Assembly (NCBI GenBank): GCA_018287875.1
Contig: JAGVVL010000002.1
Coordinates: 2,108,001-2,172,000, forward strand
DNA length: 64,000 nucleotides
From: Nigrospora sphaerica
Taxonomy: Eukaryota; Ascomycota; Sordariomycetes; Amphisphaeriales; Apiosporaceae
Reading direction: 5' to 3'
Part shown: positions 1 to 12,485 of the stretch, in pieces
How the letters are laid out: the number at the start of each line of letters is the position of its first letter
How positions within the stretch are numbered: the stretch's first letter is position 1
Position numbers and translations under genes: made by a program
The notes under the pieces: model-generated
The model's input: only the letters and a program-made list of their open reading frames with translations
Told to the model about the DNA's origin: nothing
Databases searched by the model: none

Positions 1-1
1 C

Positions 2-31
2 GAAAACCCCGATGTCAAGATGGACGGCTGA
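2..31 (+). CDS. Possible 3' end of a truncated gene
   Basis: The first bases read as an open frame ENPDVKMDG followed by TGA at 29-31, which looks like the acidic tail of a protein whose body lies outside the window. If real, this gene would be convergent with the methyltransferase gene ending at 400. Nine codons are far too few to identify it. Another frame also stays open from position 1 to about 203, so this is only a suggestion. Confidence 0.25.
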   Translation, partial: ENPDVKMDG

Positions 32-399
32 AGCGGGACGGGCAAAGGCAGCGACAGAAGACTTCCCGGGGCCCGGGATGGCGACGCGCATACCCGAGGC
101 GAGGGCATGGGTTATCGGGAGAAGTGCTCTCGTCCGCGAAGGCATGGAGGCAAAACCTCTATACGGGACACGTGGACGACGGTAGCAAGAGCAACCCCGA
201 GTTATGAATACGGCGTCTTGGACAGGCATGGTTATCATTCATCATGAAAAAGGGGCACCCGGTTGGTTTGCGAGAAAGCTTTCTATGAACCCACAACAAA
301 GCCGCTTCCTCCCAATCCGTCATGACCGCTTCCTCTACGTCCTCTTCCCTGGAAGCTTTTCCCGCTTGCGCCTTTTCTATTCACCCGAGCCAAGAGTCT
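32..399. other. Intergenic, 3' flank of PRMT5 gene
   Basis: No supported gene. It probably holds the 3' untranslated region of the minus-strand methyltransferase and possibly that of a gene entering from the left. The open frames seen here lack protein-like composition. Confidence 0.5.
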
Positions 400-2989
400 T
401 CACATCAAACAGGCAACCTTCCGACTGGAGCACATCTCGGAACCCCCGACCTTGATACGCTGCTCCGGCCCGACCCACGCAAATGCCTCGACCATCCATT
501 CGTACCATACCTTGGCGTCGTCGGTCTGTCGCCACATGCTAACCTCCAGCACCGAGTCGGGAGGAAAGTACAGCGGTTGCTGGGCGTGTTAGTCCGCATG
601 CCTAGGTGAAGAAGCTGACACGTAAAATCAATCCACGTACCTTTAAGGGGAAGAAGATGGGGAACCACGATATCATGTCCTTGCTCTTCTGGTCGATGTT
701 GTTGGGGAGCGTGCTAAGCTCCACGAGAGCTTTGTCGCTTGCTGCCGGCGCGTACAGCACCGATTCAAAGTAGCCAGCGAGGCCATGGATCACGCCCCGA
801 GACTTGCAGACGAAGCTCAAGTGGCAGTGTCGCGAGTTGTGGTCGTTCGCGCCCACGCCGCCAGCCATGGAGCCGCCACCGCCGCCCACGACGCCGCCTG
901 ACCGCCGGGCCTCGATCAGCTTCATGGTAGAGTCGGGCAGGGGGTGGACGAACTCCCACGCCTGCTGGAATCGAGGGTGGCCGGGCACCTTCTGTGCCAC
1001 GAAATCCAGCTGGAAGAGGCGGACCACCCAGGGGATTTCAAAGGCGTTGGCATCCATGGGCAAGCGCTGGGAAATATCCGCATGGAGGCGGGGCGTAGAG
1101 ATGGGGCTCATATGCGCCGTGTAGGACTTGGGAATCGAGATACCATGCGGCTTCGCCAGTACGTGCTGTATGCCGTCGAGACACTCGGGGGACAGCTCGT
1201 TGTCACCAAAAGAGCCGAGTAGCTCGGACACCAAGATGTCCACCTTGCCGTAAACGGGCTCCTCGTCGGTCGAGTCCGAGACGCGAGGGCCCTGCCACGC
1301 CCTCATATCCGTCTTCACGACCGTAACGCGGCCCCCCCACTGGAGCTGGTTCTGACGCAGAAGGTACACGTAGGCGTTGGGGTTCTTCTCCACCGCCCAG
1401 ACCTGGACAGGAACCCCCGTGGTCTCGCTGGCTTTCAAGGCTCGGGTAACGAGCGGTCCGCGGCCAGAGCCTGCCACGGCGATGACAACAGCACCATCGG
1501 GCGATGAAGTCGGCTTGTTCTGGCTGGACCAGTCTGACAGTGCCTCAGCGATCGCCTTCTCATACTGGTTGTACTTGACCGGATCCCCTTCGAAGACCTC
1601 GTACGTGATTGACTCCAAGTTGTCCGACAGGGGCTGGAGGGGCGATTGCAGCCAATCCTGGAAGTTGGTTAGGGTCGACCGCTCCAGTGACGTGAGTGGT
1701 GTCTGTTGGCTCTCAATGTGGCGAAGGTAGGAGGCATAGGCATTGGCTTTGGTGTACGCCGGGCCCGACTTGGCAGGCTGCTGGGCGGCCTCGGCGAGGG
1801 AGGGCCATGCGCCTTCATCCGTGGATGTCGCGTCCGCGGTCGGACTGCCCAAGCTCGCTGCGTCGGGCCCCACATCGCACAGCAGGAAGTAAGGAGCATT
1901 CTTGAGCGTCATGTAGGTCATGATCATGTCCTGGTGATATTTGCCCAGGGCGGGGTTGCCCGACTTGTTGGACTGAAATGTTCGTGGGCCTAAGGTCAAG
2001 TATTGCAGGGGCTCGGAGAACCACCTGCTCTGGACCTCCTTCTCCGGCAGCATCCGGGGCACCCGGATCGCTGTCCTCAATGTGAGCCTGACTGGAGTCG
2101 GCAACTTGGCGGCCTTCTATACGAGGCGGAGGGGATGTGGGGGCAACAGCCGTGACTTACCAACGAAGAGTCTGGCGTCGTAGTTACAGACGGTGCGTAT
2201 GACATGCCACGAGTCCCAGCTGCTGAAGATGTCAATCTCGTCGCCGGTCTGGCGCCCCGCCGGGCTGGCCGTGTCCGGTAGTAAGAATGACAGCGTCTCT
2301 ATGGTCTCCTCAAGGCCAGGCTCACGATACATGGGAAGGTGAACAATGAAGTTGAGCCGAGTCCCGATCACGATGGCCTCCTGGATGGCACGGGCATACT
2401 GGGCCACGCCTTGGCCGCTGCCGGCCTGGCACGCATCCTCCCTCGGGCCTGGGATTATGATGCTGCGTGCGCCGCAGAAGTTGGCATATGCTACTTCAAG
2501 GTTGAGGACCTGGCGCGAGATGCTGGAGACGACCGGGTTGGGAGAGCACAGATCGACCCACGGGCTGGCATAGGCGACGAGACCACTGGTGTAGGTGCCC
2601 GGGAAGAGGCTGGTGTCTTGGATGGTCAAGGGAGGCACAATCGGGTCCGGATGGCAGCTCGGGATCTCCGACTTGGCCAAGTCACTCAGGCTCTGGGACG
2701 TCAAGTCCTTGATGTGCTGGTGGAAATGGCTGTTGGTGACAGGCGTGGTCACGTAGCTGAACTGCACAGTGGAGGATGAGTAGGTGGGTCTAGCGAGCGA
2801 GGGCTACAAAGATCAATCTAATAAGTAGACTTGAAATATGTTCGATGAACTTACACCCGAATTCAGAATTTGTCCATATTGCAGGTCGGTGAGCGTCTCG
2901 GTCCGGGCCGAGTCGTGCTGGCCAATGTAGAAAACGGGCCTGACCTCGTCGTGGCCTTCGAAGGACTCATCCGGGTATTCTTGGGCCAT
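400..2989 (-). CDS. skb1: Protein arginine N-methyltransferase PRMT5/Skb1 (type II)
   Basis: Symmetric dimethylation of arginines on histones, Sm proteins and other targets is the known role of this family. Exons on the minus strand: 2989-2855, 2761-2161, 2070-641, 579-400, giving 781 residues, normal for fungal PRMT5. The N-terminal half is the TIM-barrel part (start MAQEYPDESF). The Rossmann methyltransferase part has SAM loop VAGSGRG (about 444-450), the double-E loop SELLGSFGDNELSPE with both glutamates (about 528 and 537), and the PRMT5-specific Phe in YEVFEGDP (about 405). The C-terminal beta barrel ends with WRQTDDAKVWYEW. The intron 2 acceptor at 2071 was chosen because it is the only one in phase, and it restores LFVAIRVP as in relatives. 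The introns are 93, 90 and 61 nt. Not clustered with functional partners; the prefoldin gene is divergent 1.2 kb away. Confidence 0.95.
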
Positions 2990-4181
2990 TTTGGTCCCGT
3001 CAAGGCGACAATGGGACGCTGGGGGTAAGGGTCAGGATGGCGCTTCAGCGACGAATGGCAAACCAAAAATGGGCAGGCAGCTTTGTGGTCGCCAAAGTAC
3101 CCGATCCTATACGCAGGTTTCTTAAAACGACGGTGGCGAGCAGCGCGCGGCGGAATTCGTCTTATTGAGCCCTACTGCCGTCGCACTGGTCACCGAGTAC
3201 GGGAGAGATGTGAAGCTGGGGGATTGCTAAAACTAAGGTAACAAAAATCTCGAGTAGGGTCTGCTCAGTTAGTGGTGGTGGATCAGGCCGCGGATATCGC
3301 ATCCCAATGGACAATAGATGGATACCTACATGTAAGTACATACATACATGGACGGGCAGCCATTTGAAAGCTCGAGGTACCTCTTAGGTCCCGTGCTCGT
3401 TCAAGTACCCAGCGAAGCCCAGGCACCACCAGCCGTTCTTGATTTTCCTTTGGGGTATGTACATACCTGTCCTGTAGAACTCATCATCCATGCGTGTTAT
3501 TCGTTGCCCGCATCTGCTGGTGCAAGCGTGGAGGCATATGAATGACCCTCCGGTTGGAGCATACCTACATACCTAGAGAACATTTGGTATAGGTCTGGTT
3601 AATGCAGGACGTCTCTTTGACTGGCAGATCAGAGTACCTGCCCGCAGCTCCTAGACCTGTTCGCTTTTGCAGTCAGCAGCCCAGCAGCGTAGCAGATAGA
3701 TGGGTAGGCAACGTAGGCTCGGATATGGATGGGTGGGCGGCTCGCCTCACACGAGATCCCGCTCGTTACCTCTGTACGCGCTAACAAAGCATCCCGTCCG
3801 CGCCGGGCTGTGGCCTAAACCGCCAGATATCTCGAGTCGTACAGCAACGGCTCATCCGGTCTAGAGGCCGCCTCGCCCAGGCCAGCAGAGCGAGCTTCTG
3901 GGGTCTAGAGACCATTGCAGAACCCGAGAGAGTGTGGGTGTTCGCTGCGAGTTGCTATATGAATCCATCCACGGCCCTGATGGAAGCCTGAGGTCTAGGT
4001 TGGGTGAGCTAGTACGTGCCCCACATTGAAGCAATAAGTCGCGAAGGGGCAACCGCGGGGAACATTTTTGGTGCGGACAAGGCACATACAAACCGCCCCC
4101 GTGTACACCTGGCGCCGCCCGTCTCTTTATTGCTACCATCTTTCGGACAGGAACCTGGCGTCACGAAGCATCACAGCCACG
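2990..4181. other. Divergent promoter region, PRMT5 / prefoldin 4
   Basis: About 1.2 kb between two divergent start codons. It contains runs of TACATACATA/TACCTACAT around 3325-3350 and 3560-3580, but no open frame with protein-like character. It presumably carries both promoters and 5' leaders. Confidence 0.5.
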
Positions 4182-4834
4182 ATGAACCGGCGCATGGTGC
4201 GTGACAGTCACCCTGCCCTCCCCGGTCCCGCTTGCTGACGGCCGCATGGCAGCTTTCCAAGGACGACGAGGTCGCCGCGGGCGACGAGGTCGAGGTCCGT
4301 CGCGAGGACCAGGAGAGGATCAACAAGTTCAGCCGCCTGCACCAGAGAGAAGAAGCGCTCCAGGAAGAGCTGAAGCTCAAGAATGTACGCCCTCGCCGTC
4401 CCTCCCCGCCATCGCCGTCTCGGTCCCCATAGGCTCACAATGGCTACGTGCGCAGAAGGAGAAGGAGGAACTCGACGACGTCTCGACGGAGCTGGAACTC
4501 GCCGACGAGGAAGAACTTGTACCGTAAGCCGACCTCACCCCCGACCATGGCCCCGGCGGACCCTCTACGCTGCCGTGGGCGGCGCATCCGGGCCGACCTG
4601 TGATCTGTCGGCGGCTGACTGGGGGGCATCACGAGCAACAGGTACAAGATCGGCGACGCCTTTTTCAACATCCCCCTTGAGCAGGCGCAGGAGATGCTGG
4701 CGACGTCGAATGCGCAGGCCGAGGAGGAGATCGCGGCGCTTGAGGACAGGCTCGGCTCGCTGCGGGACGAAATGTCGCAGCTCAAGGTGCACCTGTATGC
4801 GAGGTTCGGCCGCAGCATCAACCTTGAGACGTGA
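4182..4834 (+). CDS. pfd4: Prefoldin subunit 4 (Gim3 homologue)
   Basis: A beta-type subunit of the hexameric prefoldin co-chaperone, which hands nascent actin and tubulin to the CCT chaperonin. Four exons: 4182-4196, 4253-4384, 4456-4523 and 4642-4834. They join to a 135-residue protein beginning MNRRMLSKDDEV and ending YARFGRSINLET, both hallmarks of the subunit 4 family, and the length is standard. Two coiled-coil helices flank a central hairpin (ELADEEELVP / YKIGDAFFNIPL). The first coding exon is only five codons, so single-ORF prediction misses the true start. The introns are 56, 71 and 118 nt with GTGCGT, GTACGC and GTAAGC donors. Every junction keeps frame and family sequence, so the model is firm. 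Confidence 0.93.
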
Positions 4835-5889
4835 GGCGAGGGCCAACCAACGCCTCCACGCACGGACCGGGCCACACCGGACAGAACAGGTGGATGGGAT
4901 GGCGGTGCGTGTTGATGGCTACGTGGAGGTGTCATAGGCCATGCTTTGGGTGGCTGGCCCTGGCGGAACGCGTTGGTCGGGCCGGTCGTCCAGTATACAG
5001 GCAATGGTGCAACGATGACAGAGGCCAAGAGGCGGGTGGTTCATGAGCCGTTGACGTGCATCTATTCTGTCTCACCCCCCTCAGCTGTGTAACTTAAGTA
5101 GATACATCAGGTACTGGCCCTGCTTGACGGAGTACCCGGGTACGGAACACGCAACGGCGCTGGACCCATGGCGGTTCCGTGCCGTGCCGCGCCCCGAGTT
5201 GTACGATTCCCCCGCCACGGGGTGATGGGCACCACACTGGGTACGCGGACACGGGGAGAAGGGACGGCAGTGATGGATTCTGAAACAAGCCTGGCTAACG
5301 TGGCTCCTCTGCCCAGGGGACCCCCATTGTCCGTCCGTCCCTCGATCGTCGTCCGATCCGGGTGCTCCCATCGCCTGTCTCCCCTCCCCTGGCGAGCCTG
5401 GCTCCAGCCCATTCTTTCTGGGGCGGGGCCGCCTAGCGTACCTGAATCTGAGCTGTGTGCCCAGCCTCCACTGCCGGCTTGGTAATGGCGCGCGCTGCCA
5501 GCGCTCGCGCTGGAAGCTAGGACTGGAGGCTAATAGTAGTAGCTCAGCTCAGCAGGGTTGTCGGGACGACTCGCATATGATGTCATTCCCGCTCGTCCGC
5601 AATGCCTGCCTCCTTGCAAACTGGGCAGGTGGCCGTTTGTTCTTGCCTGTTGAGGGAGGACGAGCACTTCACTGTAAATCGGAGGCGGTAATAGGAGGTA
5701 TCTCGCCAACTTTCCAACTTTCTCTTCTGCAACACCTTTTAAAAAGGGCTTTTTCTTTCCCATATCAGCGCAGGCGTGTCCGGATATCTGCCTGCACGCG
5801 ATCGGCGCAATTCCCCATCGTACAGTCCCAGATCGGTCTACGGATATACACCCTCGCGTTGCCCTTGCCTCAAGTACTCCCACTCCGGC
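4835..5889. other. Intergenic / 5' leader of App1-like gene
   Basis: About 1 kb with no supported gene. ATG triplets upstream of the phosphatase start, for example a short frame at 5486-5521 (MARAASARAGS then TAG), could act as upstream ORFs if the transcript starts that early. There is no direct sign of the transcription start. Confidence 0.4.
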
Positions 5890-7501
5890 ATGGCTTTCGT
5901 GCGCGCTTCCTTGCCCTTCTGGGCCCTGTTTGCCGCCGCGGCTCACGCCGTACCACAGCCCATGATTACTCCCGCTCCAATCCTGCCGCGAGACTTCAGC
6001 CCGAGCGACTTTTACCACAGCGTCCTCAGCGGCATAGGGAAGGAGTACAGCGACGTGAAGAGCTACGTGATCTCGGGCGTGCCCCAGTATTTCCAGGACC
6101 TCCCCACCGGCGACAAGGTCAAGGAGAAGCTGGGAATTCATGACGACGACCTGAAGGCCAAGCCCACCCAGGTCCTCAATCTCCCGTAAGCCCGTCTTTG
6201 GCATGCCATCGATGCCCCCCAAGACTAACGCACCCGCTCCAGCGCCTATGCCAACTGGACCGACGAGGGCTGGAACGTACGTGTCCACGGCAATGTCTTC
6301 AAGCAACCCGACATCAAACAGGAAAAGGTCGACGAGCTCGCCAACGTCTTCCTCGTCGGCACCGACATTCAGGATCTCCCCCCGGACCAGCAGGAGCAGG
6401 CACGAAACTTGACCAGGTCCATTTTCGTCGTGCAGCAGGGTGATGTCAACGTTACCGTCAACTTCAAGAACGATGTCTCAATTCGGCCAGACGCTAGCGG
6501 CGGCGTCATCAATGCCAAAGGAGGCGTTCAGAGCCTCCAGATGCCGTACCCTACCACGCCCGAGGGAGATTTTGAGGCTTTCGTCAAGCTGGCCAACACC
6601 AGCGGCCCCGACGGCGGCTACATGATGGCTGGCAACGCGACAAGCTCGATCCAGGCCCTCAACATGTACGTCAAAGGTACCGACACGGGCAATGCCACGG
6701 CATACCTGGTGCCGCCAAAGGGCCTGACCGTCATCTCGGATATCGACGATACTCTGAGAATCACCAAGATCTACGAGCCCAAGGAGGGTTTGCTGAACTC
6801 GTTTGCTCGGGCCTTCCGACCTTGGATGGGCATGCCGGAGATCTACAGCAACTGGTCCGCCAGCATTCCCGACTTCCACTTCCACTACCTCACTACGACC
6901 CCGGAGCAGGTGACTAGAAACTACATGGAGTGAGTAAAGCCCCATGGCAGTTTTGCAAAGCGACGCGGCCAGTCATGTCTAACCCAGGTGCCTCAGATAT
7001 ATCTTTAAGACGTACCCGCTGGGTTCGTTCGATACGCGGCCGCTCAACTTTTCGGACGTCGAGGCAACGCTCTCTATCCGCCGCACGATGCTGGACAAGA
7101 TTTTCCAGACCTTCCCCGAGCGCAAGTTCGTTCTCGTGGGAGATACGAGCAACTCGGACGTGATGAAAGCATACCCTGCCTTGGCAAAGGACTACCCCGG
7201 TCAAGTCCAGTGCATCTTTCTTCGCAACGTGACAGCCACGGACGACAAGGACCTGTTCCCCTACGACACGTCGGGTTTCGAGGGGCTCGACCAGAAGCAG
7301 TGGATGTTCTTCAACGTTGCCGATGATCTCCGCAACCTTGATATTGTCAACGGCAACTGCTACAACGCCTCGGTTAAGCAGAACGTCACGTACGGCTACC
7401 AAGGCCGAGGCTGGGGCAACGGATCCGGACGCGCCGTCGTAGGGTCTTCTTGGTTGCTGCTGTGGGCGTTGTGCTGGGGGTTGATCAGCTGGAGTATGTA
7501 A
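5890..7501 (+). CDS. Secreted App1-like phosphatidate phosphatase domain protein, probable GPI anchor
   Basis: Carries the App1 catalytic domain (formerly DUF2183), a HAD-like fold. The yeast App1 member dephosphorylates phosphatidate at actin patches. Exons: 5890-6185, 6243-6929, 6997-7501; 495 residues. The nucleophile motif DIDDT is at about 265-269 in VISDIDDTLRITKI, followed by a conserved YLTTTPEQ segment and FVLVGDTSNSD. The N terminus is a signal peptide (start MAFVRASLPFWALFAAAAHA). At least ten N-glycosylation sequons and a C-terminal small-residue spacer plus hydrophobic tail (SSWLLLWALCWGLISW) point to a secreted, GPI-anchored protein. A longer in-frame start at 5776 would bury the signal peptide, so I reject it. 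The third exon could instead start at 6988, adding three codons. Substrate is unknown. Confidence 0.88.
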
Positions 7502-10500
7502 TGGAAAGGGGCTCATCAAACCTGAAGGACGACGATTACTTCGAGCTTGCTACGCAAAACACATGGAGGCACTAGGCTAGGCGTTTGGAGGCGCACCGCA
7601 ACATGCATTACTGGATCTTCCCTACCGTATGCGGCTTGATGTGGCCGCACTAGTCTCATGAAGTATGCAGTATACCCAGACAACTGGTTTGGTCACTACA
7701 GACGTCTCGCTGTGTACGGTGACGCTGGACGGAGTGCGCAATCAAGGTAGAGGAATTATGGTGTCGGGCTCCCGTGGGGGCCGAGTTCTTGCACAGTCGG
7801 TCCTCTTTGCCGTCTGGACCGCCGGTGGCGGCTGTCTCCGGTTGGCCGTCGCGTCAAGGCAGCCCGGGTCTTGGGCAGCATTGGTACTCGGGCCAAGGCA
7901 GGTCCGTATGTAATCGAGAAGTTGGTGCTGTACGTCCCGGGCTAGGCCTCCTTCTCTATCCGGCACCGCGCGGCTACGCACTGTTAGCGGCCACCCCCTT
8001 CCAAGTACCAGGGCTGACCTAGTTTGTTTACCTAATAATTGAGTAGGGCCGGTCAGTTGCTGTCAGTTCGAAGGATAGAAAAGGTTTACAAAAAAAAGTG
8101 GTAATTCCGGGTGCCTCCGTTGGCGTTTGAATAGAGACCTGTAAAAATAGGTCAACCTCGGCGCAGCGGGATAGGCTTAAAGGTGTGACTACAAAGACAG
8201 CACACCTGAACTTTGGTACCCGAAGGTGGTAGGAGACAAGTTAACAGACTACTTATATACTGGATGTTTCGCTTCTTCTTATAACCGCTGTTTGTAAGGG
8301 TGTGTGAGCTACCCGTCTCCCGACACGATGGTTGCTGATCCTCCAGGTAGCTCTCTATATCTGTTATGTGGTGGGGGGGTATGCATGCCTATTCCTCATA
8401 TATGAAAGCATCACGAGACTCCCGGAGGTAGTCGCTACTGCTACTACTGCACCAGGACCTCCAGAACCCCAACTGACACGCGCCCTCTCTCCAGGCTCTG
8501 CATGCCCCATATCGCCCACCCCTCCACGCATCGAGGACGTCGATTGTCCGCCGCTTTGCGCGGCTGACGCTCGACGACGGGGGAAACTCGTCGAATGGGA
8601 CAGCGGTAACGATGAGTAGAGAAGGCCGGGGCTAGCCAGTTACGAGTCAACGGCGGACATTTTCCCCTTGTTTGTTGGTCACCCCGTTCTCGTCCCTGCT
8701 TGCGGCAAGGCGAGACGTGGTCGGCTCGTTACTCTTGCCCAAGTCGCCATACGTGCAGCCCGTATCTATCGTCGAATATTTTTGGGGAGAGAAAGGAACC
8801 AAGCCACGAAGCGTTTGGGTTGTGTCCTCGCTGCCGACGAGGTTATATACATTTTCCCGTTGTCCAGGCACCGCCAACGATGTCACCCCCAAAAGCAACT
8901 ACTCACAAATTCCAACAGCGACGCCAGAAGCGCATGCTGGGGGATCTCCGCCATTACCATCATCACTTTCAGCATTTACATTCAGATGCACCACACCCCA
9001 ACAGTGCTACCATTGAACGTCCCCTTATCCTCAGAAAGCGAATTCTTCTTCAAATCCCAGCACAAGGCTAAGTATTCAATGAAAAACCTGTTCAGACTTG
9101 GCAGTCTAGGGGGTTCCAAAAAGTAGACAAAAAAAAAGAACAGGCCTTCCAATGGGAAGCTGCCAAGGCATCTCGAGCCGCCGAGCTGACGTAGGGCAGG
9201 CTTCAACAAGAACAATGCTGCTTCGACCCGGCCGAGGGCCGGTCTATTGCTCGGAGCCAAGTATCAGGTACCAGGAAGAAACCACCAGAGCCGGGGCCTG
9301 GGTTTACGCCACCAGAAAACGGGGTCCGGCGCTGCCAATTCCGGCCTCCAGAACACCGCCTTCCCGCTTGAACCTGTGATGGGGAGGGCGGATGCAGAAA
9401 TGAAAAACTCGCGGGTCACGTCGTATACGGCCGGGCCGGGTGGAGTCGGGTCCGCCCCGGTTGGCAGTTCCGCGTCGAATCACAAGGGGAAAAAACCGCG
9501 AACCGGGAAGAAAAGCAGGTATATACCTACCGCGACGTGCCTTTCGCAGATGTATAGTCTGGGCACGTATAGGCAGCGCCGAGCCCCCCGTCCCTTCTCC
9601 AACGACGTAGCAGCACGGTTTGGAGGTCACATCGCGTGGGAGAGAGTCCTGCGACTGCTGCTGTGTGAGGGGAGACCCCCTCGGGCCATCTTACCATCAG
9701 AGACAACGTCACTGCGGTGGCTCTCGAAGACGAGGAGAAGGCTCGTGTAAGCGTCCGTCGTCGACGACAGGGGGTGGGGTCCCGCGGCCCGCGTCGTGCT
9801 GCCTGCCGCCGCCCCCCCTTCGAAAGAGACGATGAGGTTTGTTTCGTCTCGCGGCTGGCCATAGTCGATGGGAAACCCGGCCCCGCCTGCCTGTGCGCCC
9901 ATGGCTCGTCCGCTCGGCGCGTGTGACCAAAAGTGCGAAATACGCCCGAGAGGGCTGGGCACGGAGGGCCAAGTCTGGCTGCGAATTCCCGGGTCGCATG
10001 GGGGTAGGCTTCGGGACATAGCCGGCCCACGCGGGCTTTTCTCCGTCGTGGGCCGGACTCTCAACTGAATGCTCACCGTGGGTAGCTGGCAATCAATATG
10101 CGTAATCTACCGGGGGGTTGTCCCTGTTGTTTTTTTCTAGGCTGGCCGGGATCCCGCCGGGCCAGCATGGGACTCGTTCTTGGTTGCATTGCATGCGAGG
10201 GTGAGAACCATGGTCAAATTCGACGATGCGTGGGTTCCATTCTCCCCTCCCATCCACCCGGGCTAGGGTCGGATAAGGTCCACTGATAGGTATTGTATAG
10301 GTAGATGTTAATAGCTGCTCCCCCGGGCGGTCGGGCTTTTGGGTAGCTGTCGAGCAACAGCCATCCGCCTCGCCGTCCAGCCCTATCCGGCTACCAGCAC
10401 CTGCACTATACGCCCGAGGGCATAGCAACACTACGGCCATGCGCTCCCGCAGAACGGGATGCCAAGCTTGGCGCGACGGGCATGCAGTTCGACATTAGTT

Positions 10501-11436
10501 CCCCTTCCCGCCCGGGAGCTGCTACGCAAGAACACAGTAAAAAGAGAGGGAAAAGGTGGGATGAGTTCCCGGAAGCCAAGTGGGGCCCGGGCGTTTTCGT
10601 CCTAGCGGGCCCGGGCTAGAGCTTGTCGTACAAATAGAACAACAGGCTGGATAAACTTGGCACTTGATCGTCATATGTACCCTGTTATGGTATTATTGGA
10701 CCTCGTGCTTGCAAAGCTCCGTGATTTCCAAATTCCGCCGCCGCCCACATTCGCACGACCAGAAGCCTGCGAGCGCAAAGGAAGGAAAAAGAAAAAAAAA
10801 GCTGGCACGCGCTGGGTTCGTACGTGGAGGTTAGGCGCTTGCGTTGTCACCAACTCCTCTGGCCATGGGACTCCAGCTGACTCGGCGGGCGGGACCACGA
10901 GCGGGGGGTGGGAGGGGAGGTGGAAAACAGCAGCTGTGACGCCCCGAATATAGGTTGAGGGAGGGGGGAGGGGAACCGCACAACTATAGCCACGTCGTTC
11001 GTGTCCCCGCGGGCTCGCCTCGCGTTCCGGGCGGGAAGCAGGGGGAGGGGAGAGCGGGCAAGAAAAACGCAGGAAGCTTGGCACCGCTGTCGCTCTGGAC
11101 ACGTTCAGAGAAGGCCCCCGCGATGGGATCGACAGGCCAGAGAGCGAGTGCGTGAGTGTGCGTGTGCGTGAGAGGGAGTAAGGGAGAGAAAACGCACGCG
11201 GGCGTTGCTTGGTGGATTTGCCACGCCATCGGAACCAGGGCTTTCTTACCTCGAGCACACCACCCCGTCACACGATAGACGTACCATATCGGGGACCTGT
11301 GAAGCGTTTTGGCACGCCGCCCGGGCTATAGTTTTGGGTTTTCTGTTCTGTTCCTTCCGGGAGGGGCCCTTTCCGGGTTCCGGTAGTATACGAAGGCATG
11401 TGATAACTGGCCCGGGTCGCGCGCGGCCCAGGACAC

Positions 11437-11483
11437 AGGAAGAGAAGAGAGAGAGAGAGGGAGAGAGAGGGAGGGAAAGAGGG
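11437..11483. repeat. GA-rich purine tract
   Basis: Imperfect (GA)n and GAGG repeats of about 45 nt, directly visible. The opposite strand reads as CT-rich low-complexity Ser/Leu sequence and is not evidence of a gene. Confidence 0.85.
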
Positions 11484-11487
11484 CCAG

Positions 11488-11519
11488 GCGCGTAGGTGCT
11501 GGGGCGCGTAGGTGCTGGG
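11488..11519. repeat. 16-bp perfect tandem duplication
   Basis: Two adjacent identical copies of GCGCGTAGGTGCTGGG, at 11488-11503 and 11504-11519, followed by a diverged partial copy (GCACGT). A simple minisatellite seed with no known function. Confidence 0.85.
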
Positions 11520-12275
11520 GCACGTCCGCGGAGGGCAGCGTAGCATCCCATGCGGCCTGTCTGACCACCCGGAGTCTCTTTCCAACAAACGCTACATATA
11601 CTATAGGCCGGGCCTGTGCCGGCGGCGGGAGGAGGGGAGGGGAGGGAAGGGGGAGGGGGAGGGGGAGATGAGACGGCGCTGTTCTGTTGTGCGTCACTCT
11701 TTGTTTTTTTCCCTACGAGTGCCGGCGCCTATGGCCCGCAGTGCCCAGCCCCAATCGGGCTCTGAACCATGCAACGTCCAAGTTCGGTTCGCCCTGCTGC
11801 ATCGAGCTGAATGCGGCAGGCGACGCCATTATGTAAACTCTTTCTACATGTGTGTGTGAAAGGGTACGTGATGCCGAGTAAGCGGGTTTATCAATCTCGG
11901 GTTTCGAGGGAGAAGAAGGAAGAGCGCGAGTGCGAGAAGAAAATTAGGAAGAGGCCAGCGGCCTTTTTGCCTGCCGCGCGTTCTCGAGTCCTCGCCCGAC
12001 GTCCGGGAGCTCCCCAATGGCGATTCGTACGGCCCATCCCCGCCGGACTGCCCGGCCACACTGGCGAGCAAAAGCCGCCGCCGCCGCCATGCGTCGTGGA
12101 TGATCTACGTGGCGTAGGCGATGGCTGCTTGCGTATTTATGGAGTGGGTAAAGGCCGTGCAACGATCCCTGGCAAATCGACTCATTCCCTATGGGTCGTC
12201 CTGGGGCCGACAGCCAGCCGGGCGAGTCCACGTTTGCTTGGCGAGGCAGCGACGGCATTGAGCCCGATTTCCATA

Positions 12276-12356
12276 TAGAGGGAGAGAGGGAGAGGGAGAG
12301 GGAGAGGGGGAGAGAGGGGGAGAGAGAGAGAGAGACAGAGAGAGAGAGAGAAAGAA

Positions 12357-12389
<33 letters not shown>

Positions 12390-12485
12390 AAGAAAGAGAG
12401 AGACAGAGAGAGAGAGAGAGAAAGAAAGAGAGTGTGTGTGAGAGAAAGAAAGAGAGACAGAGACATAGCGCAAGGGAGAGAGACA
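12276..12485. repeat. Long GA microsatellite / polypurine tract
   Basis: About 200 nt of almost uninterrupted purines on the plus strand, built from GA, GGGA, GAAA and GACA units with internal larger periodicity (GAAAGAAAGAGAGAGACAGAGA recurs). Frames on the other strand translate into long Ser/Leu/Phe repeats and are artefacts. Such mirror-symmetric polypurine tracts can adopt triplex structures in general, but no function is shown here. Confidence 0.95.

Noticed and set aside
2071..2160. PRMT5 intron 2 ending at the earlier TATAG acceptor (2117)
   Set aside because: That acceptor is out of phase with the donor at 2160; the acceptor at 2071 is in phase and restores the family sequence.
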